Source: Azoarcus_F sp036734105 (GTDB lineage Bacteria; Pseudomonadota; Gammaproteobacteria; Burkholderiales; Rhodocyclaceae). Taken from it: a stretch of 64,000 nt of DNA. Position numbers and translations under genes: made by a program. Of the stretch, positions 26,362 to 35,323 are shown in pieces (positions within the stretch are counted from its first letter, which is position 1; each line of letters begins with the position of its first letter). The stretch lies in the NCBI GenBank assembly GCA_036734105.1, contig DAIMZH010000010.1, positions 23,581 to 87,580 on the forward strand. Direction: 5' to 3'. The notes under the pieces were generated by a model. That model made no database searches. It was not told the origin of the DNA and saw only the letters and a list, made by a program, of their open reading frames with translations.

Positions 26362-27180
26362 ATGAGTGAACGGATGTCACCTACTGCAGGCACCTTCTGT
26401 GCCGTCGACCGTGAGCGTCGCTTTGGCGGAATGGACCGCTTGTATGGTGCCGGGTCGATCGAACGCCTGAACCAGGCGCATGTGTGTGTGGTTGGTATTG
26501 GTGGGGTAGGTTCACCGGCGGTTGAGGCGCTTGCCCGAAGTGGTGTGGGTAGCCTGACGCTTATCGACCTGGATCACATTGCCGAATCCAATATCAACCG
26601 TCAGATCCACGCACTGGAAAACACACTTGGTCAGGCCAAGGTTGAGGCCATGCGCGAGCGGATTCTCGCCATCAATCCGCAGGCCAGTGTGGTTTGCATT
26701 GACGACTTTCTGACACCGGACAACGCAGCACAGCACTTGCGGGGATTTGATGCGGTGATCGATGCCATCGACAACGTGCGCGCCAAGGTGGCCATGGCGG
26801 TGGCCTGCCGAGCGGCGCACATTCCGCTGGTCATGGCTGGCAGCGCCGGTGGCAAGCGTGATCCTGCGCGGATTCGTATCGACGATCTGTCGTGCACCGA
26901 GCAAGATCCCTTGCTCGCCAAAGTGCGACGCCTGTTGAGAAGCGAACATGGTTTTCCGCGCGATCCGCGTCGGCGCTTCGGTATCGAGGCAGTGTATTCC
27001 CCGGAACCGGTCCGCTATCCGGTTGTCTGCCACACAGCGCCAACTGCGGCGCCACAAGGTCTGGCATGTGCGGGTTATGGGTCCAGCATGGTTGTCACGG
27101 CCAGCGCTGGCTTGTTTGCTGCCTCGCGCGTGCTGGAATGGTTGCTGGTTGAAGATGAAGCGAGGGCTGATCATGGCTGA
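26362..27180 (+). CDS. tcdA: tRNA threonylcarbamoyladenosine dehydratase
   Basis: TcdA is an E1-like ATPase that cyclises t6A to ct6A at position 37 of tRNAs. The 272-aa product has FGGMDRLYG near the N-terminus, the nucleotide-binding GIGGVGSPAVEALARSGVG, the SNINRQIHA loop, and later DAIDNVRAKVAM and AGSAGGKRDP. Length agrees with E. coli TcdA (268 aa). ATG 26362 is preferred over the TTG immediately before it. The gene overlaps the CbiX-like gene by 8 nt. Confidence 0.94.
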   Translation: MSERMSPTAGTFCAVDRERRFGGMDRLYGAGSIERLNQAHVCVVGIGGVGSPAVEALARSGVGSLTLIDLDHIAESNINRQIHALENTLGQAKVEAMRERILAINPQASVVCIDDFLTPDNAAQHLRGFDAVIDAIDNVRAKVAMAVACRAAHIPLVMAGSAGGKRDPARIRIDDLSCTEQDPLLAKVRRLLRSEHGFPRDPRRRFGIEAVYSPEPVRYPVVCHTAPTAAPQGLACAGYGSSMVVTASAGLFAASRVLEWLLVEDEARADHG

Positions 27181-27556
27181 AGGGGGCAAGGCGATTATTC
27201 TGTTTGGACATGGCGCGCGCTCGCCAGAGTGGGCACGTCCCATGGAAGGTGTGCGAGATAGACTGCTTGAGGGGCGTGCAGCAGGCGCGGTGCAACTGGC
27301 CTTTCTAGAGTTCATGAGTCCGACACTGGCCGAGGCCCTGGATGAGCTCGCAGACAAGGGCTTTACGCGCATCGACGTGGTGCCGGTGTTTCTGGCTCAG
27401 GGGGGGCACGTCAAGCGTGATGTCCCGGAATTGATCGAAGGGGCCAGGCTTCGTCATGCCGGAGTGGACATCCGTCTTGCGCCCGCCGTGGGTGAATCCG
27501 AACAAGTCATGGCGGCTATTGCGGGCTACGCCGATACCGTGTCCTGTAGCGATTGA
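27173..27556 (+). CDS. CbiX/SirB-type short chelatase (sirohydrochlorin ferro-/cobalto-chelatase)
   Basis: This 127-residue single-domain chelatase resembles CbiX-S or one half of SirB. It carries the metal-binding His in ILFGHGARSPEW near residue 12 and a second conserved His in FLAQGGHVKRDVP. Members insert Fe2+ or Co2+ into sirohydrochlorin, or Ni2+ in archaea. Its ATG lies inside the 3' end of tcdA (8-nt overlap), so it is coupled to a tRNA-modification gene rather than to sirohaem or cobalamin genes. The metal cannot be deduced. Confidence 0.85.
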   Translation: MAEGGKAIILFGHGARSPEWARPMEGVRDRLLEGRAAGAVQLAFLEFMSPTLAEALDELADKGFTRIDVVPVFLAQGGHVKRDVPELIEGARLRHAGVDIRLAPAVGESEQVMAAIAGYADTVSCSD

Positions 27557-27680
27557 CCGGCAAGGCGTTCGCTGCACTGAATTGCTGTGTTGGGTTTCAG
27601 CCACGGATACTGTGAGCCCCTGCGCCGTGTCGCGTGCTCCTTGATTGATTCGGCTTTTATATCAGAGTATGCTAATACGT

Positions 27681-28721
27681 ATGAAAGCCATCAAATTTCC
27701 CCTACCATCGCTGCTGCTGGCGATTACTCTGAGTGCTGCTGTCGTCTCGGCGGCTGAAGTCCCGGTAACTCAGGTTGATGCACGGCCCATGCCTTTGATC
27801 CATGTTGCTGATGCGGTTATCGAGGCGACCAGCCAGGTCACCGTGGCGGCCCAGGTGCCTGGGCGAGTGCTTGAAGTCAGCGTGGACGCCGGTGACCGTA
27901 TTGGCATTGGTGATCTGCTTGTGCGCATTGATTCCACTGCTGCAGGTCAGGCCGTTGCCGGTGCCGAGGCTGGCGTGGCGCAGGCCGAGGCCAATCTTGC
28001 CAACGCACGCGCCGAATATGAACGTGTGCGCAGCCTGCTTGAAAGGCGCTTTGTCAGCCAGTCGGCGCTGGATTCCGCCCTGCTGGCAGTGCAGGCCGCC
28101 GACGCGCAGTTGCGTGCAGCCCGGGCCAGTCGCGGGCGGGTCAGCACAGAGCTTGGTTACACCAGTATTGCGTCTCCAATAAGCGGAGTGGTTTCGCAGC
28201 GTCATGTTGAGGCCGGTGAGATGGCCCAGCCTGGTTTGCCATTGGTGAGCATTTTCGACCCCACTGCAATGCGTGCAGTGGCAGATGTGCCGCAGTTTCG
28301 TATCGCAGCGCTTGCCGACAAACCGCTTGTGGCAACAGTTGAGTTGCCGGATATCAGGCAGTGGCTGGATGCGGTGTCGGTGACCGTTCTCCCGGCTGCC
28401 GATGCGCGCACGCATACCCGTCGGGTGCGCGTGGATCTGCCTGTAGGTTTGACTGGTGTCATGCCCGGCATGTTTGCCCGGGTGCACTTCGTCACTGGTG
28501 AGGTCATGCGGATTGTCGTTCCTGCCGGTGCAATTCTGCGCCGGAGCGAAGTCACTGCGGTTTATGTCGCTGACGGTAGCGGCGGTTTCAGCCTCCGCCA
28601 GATACGGATGGGTGAGTTGCAGCCGGATGGCACCGTCGAGGTGCTGGCTGGCCTGACTGGCGGTGAAACCATTGCGCTTGATCCGGTGCGGGCGGGTATT
28701 GCCGCACGCCCGGTGCGCTGA
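27681..28721 (+). CDS. RND efflux periplasmic adaptor (membrane fusion protein)
   Basis: This 346-residue adaptor has an N-terminal signal/anchor (LPSLLLAITLSAAVVSAAEV). A lipoyl half-motif VPGRVLEVSVDAGDRIGIGD leads to an alpha-hairpin (AGVAQAEANLANARAEYERV) and the second lipoyl half, TSIASPISGVVSQRHVEAGE. A C-terminal beta barrel follows. I choose ATG 27681, though ATG 27669 in the same frame is also possible. It lies 10 nt before the RND permease gene. No outer-membrane factor is encoded nearby. Confidence 0.92.
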   Translation: MKAIKFPLPSLLLAITLSAAVVSAAEVPVTQVDARPMPLIHVADAVIEATSQVTVAAQVPGRVLEVSVDAGDRIGIGDLLVRIDSTAAGQAVAGAEAGVAQAEANLANARAEYERVRSLLERRFVSQSALDSALLAVQAADAQLRAARASRGRVSTELGYTSIASPISGVVSQRHVEAGEMAQPGLPLVSIFDPTAMRAVADVPQFRIAALADKPLVATVELPDIRQWLDAVSVTVLPAADARTHTRRVRVDLPVGLTGVMPGMFARVHFVTGEVMRIVVPAGAILRRSEVTAVYVADGSGGFSLRQIRMGELQPDGTVEVLAGLTGGETIALDPVRAGIAARPVR

Positions 28722-28731
28722 GGGCTTGATC

Positions 28732-31700
28732 ATGTCGGCTCGACTAGGCGTTTCAGGGCGCATTGCGGCAGCTTTTCAACGCAACGCGCTCACCCCGTTG
28801 ATTGCGCTGGTGCTGCTGCTGGGGGTATTTGCCACGCTGATCACTCCCAAGGAGGAAGAGCCCCAGATTGACGTCACCATGGCCAATGTGCTGGTGCCAT
28901 TTCCTGGCGCCTCGGCTCGCGATGTCGACGCTCTGGTGGCGCGACCGGCCGAGCAGGTGTTGTCGCGCATCGCGGGTGTGGAGCATGTCTATTCGGTGTC
29001 CCGACCGGGCATGGCGGTGATCACAGTGCAGTTTCAGGTCGGTATTCCCAACCAGGATGCGCTGGTCAAGCTCTACGATACGGTGATGTCGCACGCCGAC
29101 TGGCTGAGCCCGCACATAGGCGTGGGCCAGCCACTGATCAAACCAAAGGGCATCGACGATGTGCCAATCGTCAGCCTGACCTTCTGGACGAATGACCCCG
29201 AGCGGGCCGCCTTCGAGTTGCAACAAGTGTCGCGCTCGGTGGAACTGGAGATCAAGCGCATTCCCGGCACCCGCGACGTGGTGACCCTGGGTGGCCCTGG
29301 TCATGTGGTGCGTGTGCTCATCGACAATGAACGCCTCAACGCCCATGAGTTGACCGCCCAGGACATAAGGGCTGCGTTGCAACTGTCCAACGCATCGCAG
29401 CCAGCCGGCACGCTCACCGCCAACAACCGCGAGGTGCTGGTGCAAACCGGCACTTATCTGGAATCAGCCGAGGACGTGCGAAACCTGGTGGTTGGCGTGA
29501 CTCAAAACCGTCCGGTATTTCTGCGAGATGTGGCAACAGTGGAGGATGGCCCGGACCAGCCGGGCAGGGCGGTATGGTTTGGCACCGGTCCTGCGGCGGC
29601 GCAGGCCGGTATCTCTGCTCAGGGTGAGTTTCCGGCAGTGACCCTGGCGGTCTCCAAGAAGCCAGGTGCCAACGCGGCGGATGTAGCCAGTGCCGTGATT
29701 GCCAGAGCCGAGGCCTTGCACGGAGTAATCATTCCAGATGGCGTCAATTTCACGGTGACGCGTGACTATGGTGCCACTGCCAGCGACAAGGCCAATACCC
29801 TGATTGGCAAACTGGCCTTTGCGACCGCCGCCGTGGTGTTGCTGGTGCTCTTTGCGTTGGGTCGGCGCGAGGCGCTGATTGTTGGCGTGGCAGTTACCCT
29901 GACCTTGACTGCAACCTTGTTTGCCTCCTGGGCCTGGGGCTTCACCCTCAACCGTGTGAGCCTGTTTGCGCTGATCTTCTCGATAGGCATTCTGGTCGAT
30001 GACGCCATTGTGGTGGTCGAGAACATCCACCGCTGGAAGACACTGGAGCCGGGCACGCCGCTGTGGCAGCTCATACCAAAGGCGGTGGATGAAGTCGGCA
30101 GCCCGACCATTCTGGCCACCTTCACCGTTATTGCCGCGCTACTGCCCATGGCTTTTGTCAGCGGCCTGATGGGGCCTTACATGAGTCCCATTCCGATCAA
30201 CGCCTCCATGGGCATGTTCCTGTCGCTGGCGATTGCCTTCGTGATCACGCCGTGGCTGGCGCTCAAGCTGCTTGGCGGCAAATCGCATGCCGTGCACGCT
30301 GATGGTGAAGCGCACCAGGAAGACCGAATGACCCGTCGGCTGGATAGCTTTTTCCGGCGCATCATGACGCCAATGATCGACCCTGTGCGGGGTGCCCGGG
30401 CACGATTCGTGTTGTGGTTGGGCGTGCTGGCATTGATCGCCGCTTCGGTAGCCCTGCCGGTGATGCAGGCCGTCGTGCTCAAGATGTTGCCGTTTGACAA
30501 CAAGAGCGAGTTTCAGGTGGTATTGGACATGCCGGTGGGCACGCCGGTTGAGGAAACCACCCGGGTGCTGCGAGAGATCGGTGCTTATCTGTCCGGCGTC
30601 GAAGAGGTTACCGACTGGCAGGCTTATGCAGGCACCGCCAGCCCGATCAATTTCAATGGTCTGGTGCGTCAGTATTACCTGCGCACAGCGCCCGAGATGG
30701 GTGACATCCAGGTCAATCTGGTCGACAAGTCGCTGCGCCAGCGCAAGAGCCACGAAATAGCGGTTTCTGTGCGTGACACGGTGATTGACATTGCACGGGC
30801 CAGCGGTGGCAACGCCAAGGTGGTAGAGGTGCCGCCTGGGCCACCGGTGATGTCGCCCATCGAAGCCGAAATCTACGGTCCCGACTATGCAGGACAGATC
30901 GAGGTTGCCGCCCGCGTGCGTGCCGCCTTTGCGGCCACGCCGGACATCGTCGGCATTGACGACTCGGTGGACGAGGTCGCCCCCAAGTTTGTCCTCAAGG
31001 TTGATCAGGCCAAGGCCGCCAGGCTTGGCGTGGCTCAGGCCGATGTGGTGGAAGTGGTGCGCATGGGTCTGTCGGGTGAGGATGTCACGCCGATTTTTGG
31101 CGGTGACAACAAGTACGAAATTCCGGTGCGGGTGCAGTTGCCGCCAGAGCGTCAGTCGCGGGTGGATAATCTGCTTGCGATGAAAGTGCGCGCCCGCGAC
31201 GGCGAGCTGGTGTCGGTCTCCGAACTGGTCGAAGTGCGCGAGACTGTGCGCGAGCAGGTGATCTACCGCAAGGATTTGTTGCCGGTGGTGTATGTCACTG
31301 CCGACATGGGCGGGCGACTGGATTCGCCGCTGTATGGCATGTTCGATATCCGCTCTAGGCTTGCCGATCTGTCGCTTGAAGGGCCGGGCCTGGGCGGCAC
31401 CTTGCGTGAGTGGTTCATCAGCCAACCGGATGACCCCTATGACGGCTACCACCTGAAGTGGGACGGCGAATGGCAAGTCACCTACGAGACCTTCCGCGAC
31501 ATGGGTGCCGCCTACGCGGTAGGCCTGGTGCTGATCTACCTGCTGGTGGTCGCGCAGTTCCGCAGCTATCTGGTGCCGCTCATCATCATGGCGCCGATTC
31601 CGCTGACCATCATTGGCGTCATGCCAGGGCATGCGGCGTTCGGCGCGCAGTTCACCGCCACCTCGATGATTGGCATGATCGCGCTGGCAGGCATCATCGT

Positions 31701-31995
31701 GCGCAATTCCATCCTGCTGGTCGACTTCATCAACCAGCAGGTGCGCGAAGGCGTGGAGCTTGGTGAGGCGGTGATCCGCTCGGCCGCGGTGCGTGCCAAA
31801 CCCATAGGCCTGACCGCGCTGGCCGCCATGATAGGCGCCATCTTCATCCTGGATGATCCGATCTTCAACGGGCTGGCCTTGAGCATGATCTTTGGTGTGT
31901 TCATCTCCACCGTGCTGACCCTGGTGGTGATTCCGGTGTTGTACTTTGCGGCGATGAGAAATCGCCTTGACCAGATCAGGGAGGAAGCAACATGA
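28732..31995 (+). CDS. RND-family efflux permease
   Basis: This 1087-residue inner-membrane RND transporter should work with the adaptor just upstream. The expected duplicated topology is visible: TM1 at about 17-37, a large periplasmic loop, then clustered helices (NRVSLFALIFSIGILVDDAI with the proton-relay Asp pair). A second half follows with its own loop and the final cluster (LVLIYLLVVAQFRSYLVPLI...). Length is normal for the HAE1/heavy-metal RND range. I trim to ATG 28732 (MSARLGVSG) because the longer frame overlaps the adaptor. The stop overlaps the DUF2892 start by 4 nt. Confidence 0.93.
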   Translation: MSARLGVSGRIAAAFQRNALTPLIALVLLLGVFATLITPKEEEPQIDVTMANVLVPFPGASARDVDALVARPAEQVLSRIAGVEHVYSVSRPGMAVITVQFQVGIPNQDALVKLYDTVMSHADWLSPHIGVGQPLIKPKGIDDVPIVSLTFWTNDPERAAFELQQVSRSVELEIKRIPGTRDVVTLGGPGHVVRVLIDNERLNAHELTAQDIRAALQLSNASQPAGTLTANNREVLVQTGTYLESAEDVRNLVVGVTQNRPVFLRDVATVEDGPDQPGRAVWFGTGPAAAQAGISAQGEFPAVTLAVSKKPGANAADVASAVIARAEALHGVIIPDGVNFTVTRDYGATASDKANTLIGKLAFATAAVVLLVLFALGRREALIVGVAVTLTLTATLFASWAWGFTLNRVSLFALIFSIGILVDDAIVVVENIHRWKTLEPGTPLWQLIPKAVDEVGSPTILATFTVIAALLPMAFVSGLMGPYMSPIPINASMGMFLSLAIAFVITPWLALKLLGGKSHAVHADGEAHQEDRMTRRLDSFFRRIMTPMIDPVRGARARFVLWLGVLALIAASVALPVMQAVVLKMLPFDNKSEFQVVLDMPVGTPVEETTRVLREIGAYLSGVEEVTDWQAYAGTASPINFNGLVRQYYLRTAPEMGDIQVNLVDKSLRQRKSHEIAVSVRDTVIDIARASGGNAKVVEVPPGPPVMSPIEAEIYGPDYAGQIEVAARVRAAFAATPDIVGIDDSVDEVAPKFVLKVDQAKAARLGVAQADVVEVVRMGLSGEDVTPIFGGDNKYEIPVRVQLPPERQSRVDNLLAMKVRARDGELVSVSELVEVRETVREQVIYRKDLLPVVYVTADMGGRLDSPLYGMFDIRSRLADLSLEGPGLGGTLREWFISQPDDPYDGYHLKWDGEWQVTYETFRDMGAAYAVGLVLIYLLVVAQFRSYLVPLIIMAPIPLTIIGVMPGHAAFGAQFTATSMIGMIALAGIIVRNSILLVDFINQQVREGVELGEAVIRSAAVRAKPIGLTALAAMIGAIFILDDPIFNGLALSMIFGVFISTVLTLVVIPVLYFAAMRNRLDQIREEAT

Positions 31996-32210
31996 CGCTG
32001 ACCGTCAACCAGTTTGTCCGCATCTTTGCCGGTGCTTTTGTGATGATCTCGCTCGCGCTGGGGGTAGAGGCTTCACCGCTTTTCATCAGCAAGCACTTTT
32101 TGTGGTTCACAGCCTTTGTCGGCTTCAATCTGTTTCAAAGTGGCTTTACTGGCCTGTGTCCGCTGGAGAACATCCTGCGCAAGCTGGGCGTAAAGGATGC
32201 CCGCGGCTGA
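31992..32210 (+). CDS. DUF2892 (YgaP-type) small membrane protein
   Basis: This 72-residue protein has two predicted membrane helices (RIFAGAFVMISLALGVEA and FLWFTAFVGFNLFQSGFTGL) and the conserved CPLENILRKLGV tail of the DUF2892/YgaP membrane domain. It begins within the RND permease stop (ATGA overlap), so it should be made with the pump. A decayed paralogue lies at 39205-39415, directly after frdB. Its function is unknown. YgaP-type modules are sometimes fused to rhodanese domains, but none is present here. Confidence 0.85.
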   Translation: MTLTVNQFVRIFAGAFVMISLALGVEASPLFISKHFLWFTAFVGFNLFQSGFTGLCPLENILRKLGVKDARG

Positions 32211-32485
32211 TTGCCACTTTCGGCTTTGACGCAGTTGCCGCGAGCTTAAACCGAATTGCTCAAGAGTAGAGATGGCGGGTTGGCTCGCCAGGCTGGTTAG
32301 GGCTGCGCATTTCCATCCGCGACAAACCTAATAATCCACTACGACAGAGCATCATCGTTGCGTGGGTTTTTCCTGTTTTGTTGGGAAGCGTTAAACCGCA
32401 ACGCACTCACTTTGGCATGGCGTTTACACGAGGGGTATGATTGCGATCATGCGTGGCGGACTGGTCATGCAAGCAGGAGAAAAAT

Positions 32486-33025
32486 GTGTCAGACGTTTTC
32501 GAGTTAGAGTCGCGCGATCCCATCAGTTTTCGTCAGGAAACGCGCAAGAGCACTTTTATTTTGATTGTCATCTTTGCGGTTCTGGCAATGGGCATTTCAA
32601 CCCTGAGCGTGTCCTACTTCGGTGAACCGGGCGGTAATAATTTTGTTTGGAATGCAGGCGGAGTGTTCGTTGGCTTCGTGCTGACAACGGTTCTGTTTAA
32701 AATGGTGCTTTGGCATCACCCGATCATGAGTGCTTCGGTGTATGGCTGGAAGCTCAAGCGTTGCCTGATGCAGGTAACCAATGTCATGCACCATGTCGAA
32801 GCGGGTGTTGAACAAGGAAATCCTGATGCCATCAGGTTGCTGCGTTTTTATCATCTAGGTCTGATGCAGATGCATAGCCTTGAAGGTAACGATGGGGGTG
32901 TCGGTGAGTTGCAAAGACCTGCACAAGCACTGTTGGAAAAAATGGAAGCGCTGGACCTTGATCCAGAGCAAACACGGTTTTCTTCTGCTTGGATAGACAC
33001 GGTCAAAAATCGGCATGGCGACTGA
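32486..33025 (+). CDS. DUF3087-like membrane protein
   Basis: This 179-residue protein has two membrane segments, STFILIVIFAVLAMGISTLSV and AGGVFVGFVLTTVLFKMVLW. A soluble helical C-terminal half contains KRCLMQVTNVMHHVEAGV and RLLRFYHLGLMQMHSLEGN. These fit my memory of DUF3087, a gammaproteobacterial/betaproteobacterial family of unknown role. The start is GTG 32486, with AGGAGA at 32475-32480. The in-frame TTG at 32441 lacks a ribosome-binding site. It has its own 275-nt upstream region. Confidence 0.75.
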   Translation: MSDVFELESRDPISFRQETRKSTFILIVIFAVLAMGISTLSVSYFGEPGGNNFVWNAGGVFVGFVLTTVLFKMVLWHHPIMSASVYGWKLKRCLMQVTNVMHHVEAGVEQGNPDAIRLLRFYHLGLMQMHSLEGNDGGVGELQRPAQALLEKMEALDLDPEQTRFSSAWIDTVKNRHGD

Positions 33026-33103
33026 GGCGACTCATGTCTGAGTGTCTGGCGCTTCTTTCGTGGCAGTGCTGCAGGGTTTGTATGGCAGATTGAAGGGCCA
33101 CGC

Positions 33104-33131
33104 AGCCCCCGGAGTCAAGCCGCCGGGGGCT
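33104..33131. terminator. GC-rich bidirectional stem-loop
   Basis: AGCCCCCGG and CCGGGGGCT form a perfect 9-bp stem with a 10-nt loop. It lies in the short convergent gap between the DUF3087 gene and the DUF2789 gene, directly after the latter's stop. T-runs are lacking, but position and stability support a shared 3'-end structure. Confidence 0.6.
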
Positions 33132-33138
33132 ACGCTGC

Positions 33139-33369
33139 TTACCTTAGTGAGGCGTCGAGCTGGTCCACCAGCTCCGCCCAGTCTGCATCACGCAGGAGCT
33201 CTTCACGGATGAAGTTCGCCTGTCCGGCATTCCAGAAGTCTGCATCGGCAAGCTCGACTTCAGGCGCAAGCGGGCGATTGCTTTCGATGAAGCTCTTGAT
33301 GGCTTCGGGTTCGCTTGGCAGCCCGAGCTGCTCGAACAGATCCGTGAAGACGTGTACTGGTGTTTGCAT
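33139..33369 (-). CDS. DUF2789 small protein
   Basis: This 76-residue acidic soluble protein matches the DUF2789 pattern. It has an N-terminal HVFTDLFEQLGLPSEPEAI, the middle FIESNRPL and ADADFWNAGQANFIREE, and the end DADWAELVDQLDASLR. The start is ATG 33369, with GGAGG 5 nt upstream. Its role is unknown in the literature I can recall. It appears monocistronic. Confidence 0.85.
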   Translation of the reverse strand: MQTPVHVFTDLFEQLGLPSEPEAIKSFIESNRPLAPEVELADADFWNAGQANFIREELLRDADWAELVDQLDASLR

Positions 33370-34087
33370 GGCCACCTCCGAAAAAAATCATTAACAGCGG
33401 CCTCTGACGTATCCGCCCTTGGACCGCAAGCAGTCGTCACGAACCAGCTTTGGATACTAAGGCCGCAGACACCGCGCATAAGGGTGCACCGTGTCTGCAT
33501 GTTTTCAGCTTAGATCACCTTGGCGTTGATGACCACACCGGATGTTGCTTGAGTTGCATGTCGCGAACATTGCCATCAGCAGCCACCGGTAGATTCGCTG
33601 ATCCAGCTAATGGTGCTGGTTGCAAACCGCCGACTGCGATGTCTGAGCAAACAGTGCCCTATTTAAAACAAGGGAACATGGTTGTAGCCAGCTCCTCTGC
33701 GCCCACTCGTGCTTCATGACCTTCCTGCCCGGTCAAAATGCCTGACCTGCGCTTTGCCCCGTTGTACTGGTCGGCATGCTCTCAGTTTCCATGAAAACAG
33801 AGATGCCGACCAGACCCTCGTTATCCACTGGATCGGTTTCGTTCAAGCAACCGTCTTCCAGCGTGCAAATCTGCAAGAAAACTCCCGAGGTCGGGCAATT
33901 CAGGTAGTTCATAGGTGGACCCGACTCGAACATCGTCCATCCTGACAGCATTTCCGCATGCCATTTTGCGAGCTGTGGAATGTCATCTCCGGATGCACTG
34001 GTGCGCCGTACAGTCTGACATCGCTTGAAGCCGCTGCTGAGATGCATGGCTTACCGCTCATCCCGATTGTTCCGGAAAGGTGCCAGC
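33370..34087. other. ~700-base stretch without a confident gene
   Basis: Apart from the promoter side of the DUF2789 gene, I see no convincing protein. A 104-codon minus-strand frame (33733-34047) encodes MHLSSGFKRCQTV... ending QSAGQAF and matches no family I know. A strong imperfect hairpin is at 33769-33811 (GGTCGGCAT/ATGCCGACC outer stem). The region could hold a degraded gene. Confidence 0.6.
33769..33811. repeat. Long imperfect stem-loop
   Basis: A 9-bp outer stem (GGTCGGCAT/ATGCCGACC) continues inward through CTCT/AGAG and GTTT/AAAC with small bulges, leaving a loop of about 5 nt. It could be a terminator-like structure, a small RNA segment or the end of a lost element. Surrounding coding evidence is weak. 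Confidence 0.5.
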
Positions 34088-34906
34088 TCACTGTGCGATG
34101 ACGATCTCGACGCGACGGTTCATCTGACGGCCGGTGGCGTTGTCGTTGCTGGCGATCGGATTGCCTTCACCGAACCCCTGCGTGCGCAGTTGCTCCGCAG
34201 GTATGCCCATTCGCGTCAGCGCCGTCATCACTGCCTGGGCACGCCGCTCCGAAAGCAACTGGTTGAAATTGGCATTGCCGACGCTGTCGGTGTGGCCCTC
34301 GATTGATACGGCGCGTTCGGGGTTGCGCGTAAGAAATTCGGCGAGCTTCGAGATATCGCTTGTGCTGGCGGGCAGGAGCTGTGACTGTCCGGTCCTGAAC
34401 AGAACGCCGCCCAAGGTCACCACCATGCCGCGCGGCGTCTCCTTGGCATTCAGTTCCCGGAGCTCCGCTTCAAGACTGGTGATCCGCGCATCACCACGTT
34501 GCAAGTCCTGTCGCGACTGGGCGAGCTGGCGCTGCGCGGTGTCGGCTTCCATGGTGCGCATGTCCAGGCGCAAGCGGTCGCGCTCGGATGCCGCGCCAGT
34601 GGTGATGGCCTGGGATGCACGGCTTGAAGCTGTTTCCTGCGCAATCACGACTCGCTGGCTGGTCATGTAGGAGAGGTGGTCGACGGTGCTGGTGGGGCTG
34701 CGTTCCCTCAGCGCCAGTTCTGCCTCTCGCAGCGACTCGCCCGCGCTGTTCAGTTCGTCGGGTGCCAGCGCATTGATTTGTGGGTCCGCCTGTGCCGAAA
34801 CGTAGCGGTTGCGGGCTTGGTCAAGCGCGCTGTTGCGATCGGGAACAGAGCTGCAGGCGGCCAGCACGGCGGTGAGTGAGGACACGACGAGGATGCGGGT
34901 TTTCAT
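34088..34906 (-). CDS. OmpA-family lipoprotein with DUF4398-like N-terminus
   Basis: This 272-residue outer-membrane lipoprotein has the lipobox LAAC (Cys18). Residues 25-150 form a long helical DUF4398-type region rich in Ala, Glu and Arg. The C-terminal OmpA domain binds peptidoglycan: FRTGQSQLLPAST, the IEGHTDSVGNANFNQLLSERRA motif, GFGEGNPIASND and the terminal NRRVEIVI are all present. It probably tethers the outer membrane to the wall. It follows the smaller DUF4398 lipoprotein gene by 21 nt in one operon. Confidence 0.92.
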   Translation of the reverse strand: MKTRILVVSSLTAVLAACSSVPDRNSALDQARNRYVSAQADPQINALAPDELNSAGESLREAELALRERSPTSTVDHLSYMTSQRVVIAQETASSRASQAITTGAASERDRLRLDMRTMEADTAQRQLAQSRQDLQRGDARITSLEAELRELNAKETPRGMVVTLGGVLFRTGQSQLLPASTSDISKLAEFLTRNPERAVSIEGHTDSVGNANFNQLLSERRAQAVMTALTRMGIPAEQLRTQGFGEGNPIASNDNATGRQMNRRVEIVIAQ

Positions 34907-34927
34907 TATTCTGGACTCCTGCTTCGT

Positions 34928-35323
34928 TTAACGGGTGGTCTTGCGATTGATCTCTTCGCGCAATGCGCCAGCGGCATCCTCTGACTCCTGTGCAGATCTG
35001 CGGGTGCGCTCCGACTGGGCGCGTATGACTGCGACCCGTGCATCGATCTCGGCTTGTTCGGCAAGTTGTCCCGCACGTTCGTAGTCTTCGCTTGCCATTG
35101 CCTGACGTGCGCTGTTTAGCTTGGCGATGGCGATCTGCAATTCGCCCGGCGCGTCTTCCCGGGTGTTGGTGGTGCTGGCGGTCTGAACCGCAGCTTCAGC
35201 TACTGCCATCCTGGCGACCGGTGGTGGTGTGCTGGCACAGCCGCCAAGCACCACCAGTGCAGTTGCTGCAAGCGTGAGCCTCAGAGCGGATTTGCGGGTA
35301 GGGATCAAGTGCAGGGTGTTCAT
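34928..35323 (-). CDS. DUF4398 lipoprotein
   Basis: This 131-residue lipoprotein has a signal peptide with the lipobox LGGC (Cys29) followed by PPPVARMAVAEAAVQTA. The rest is a charged helical stretch (AGQLAEQAEIDARVAVIRAQ), the pattern of DUF4398. I start at ATG 35323, with AAGGA 6 nt upstream. The open frame extends to 35524, but that extension is not hydrophobic and has no family support. It is co-oriented with the OmpA-type lipoprotein and probably acts with it at the outer membrane. Confidence 0.88.
   Translation of the reverse strand: MNTLHLIPTRKSALRLTLAATALVVLGGCASTPPPVARMAVAEAAVQTASTTNTREDAPGELQIAIAKLNSARQAMASEDYERAGQLAEQAEIDARVAVIRAQSERTRRSAQESEDAAGALREEINRKTTR

Noticed and set aside
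30139..31632. A 497-codon open frame on the minus strand opposite the RND permease
   Set aside because: It is His/Gln/Arg-rich shadow sequence of the true permease with no family feature and no ribosome-binding site. Long antisense frames are common in GC-rich genes.
33733..34047. 104-codon minus-strand frame as a real gene
   Set aside because: No recognised family and unusual residue composition, and it overlaps a strong hairpin. I mention it only within the unexplained stretch.
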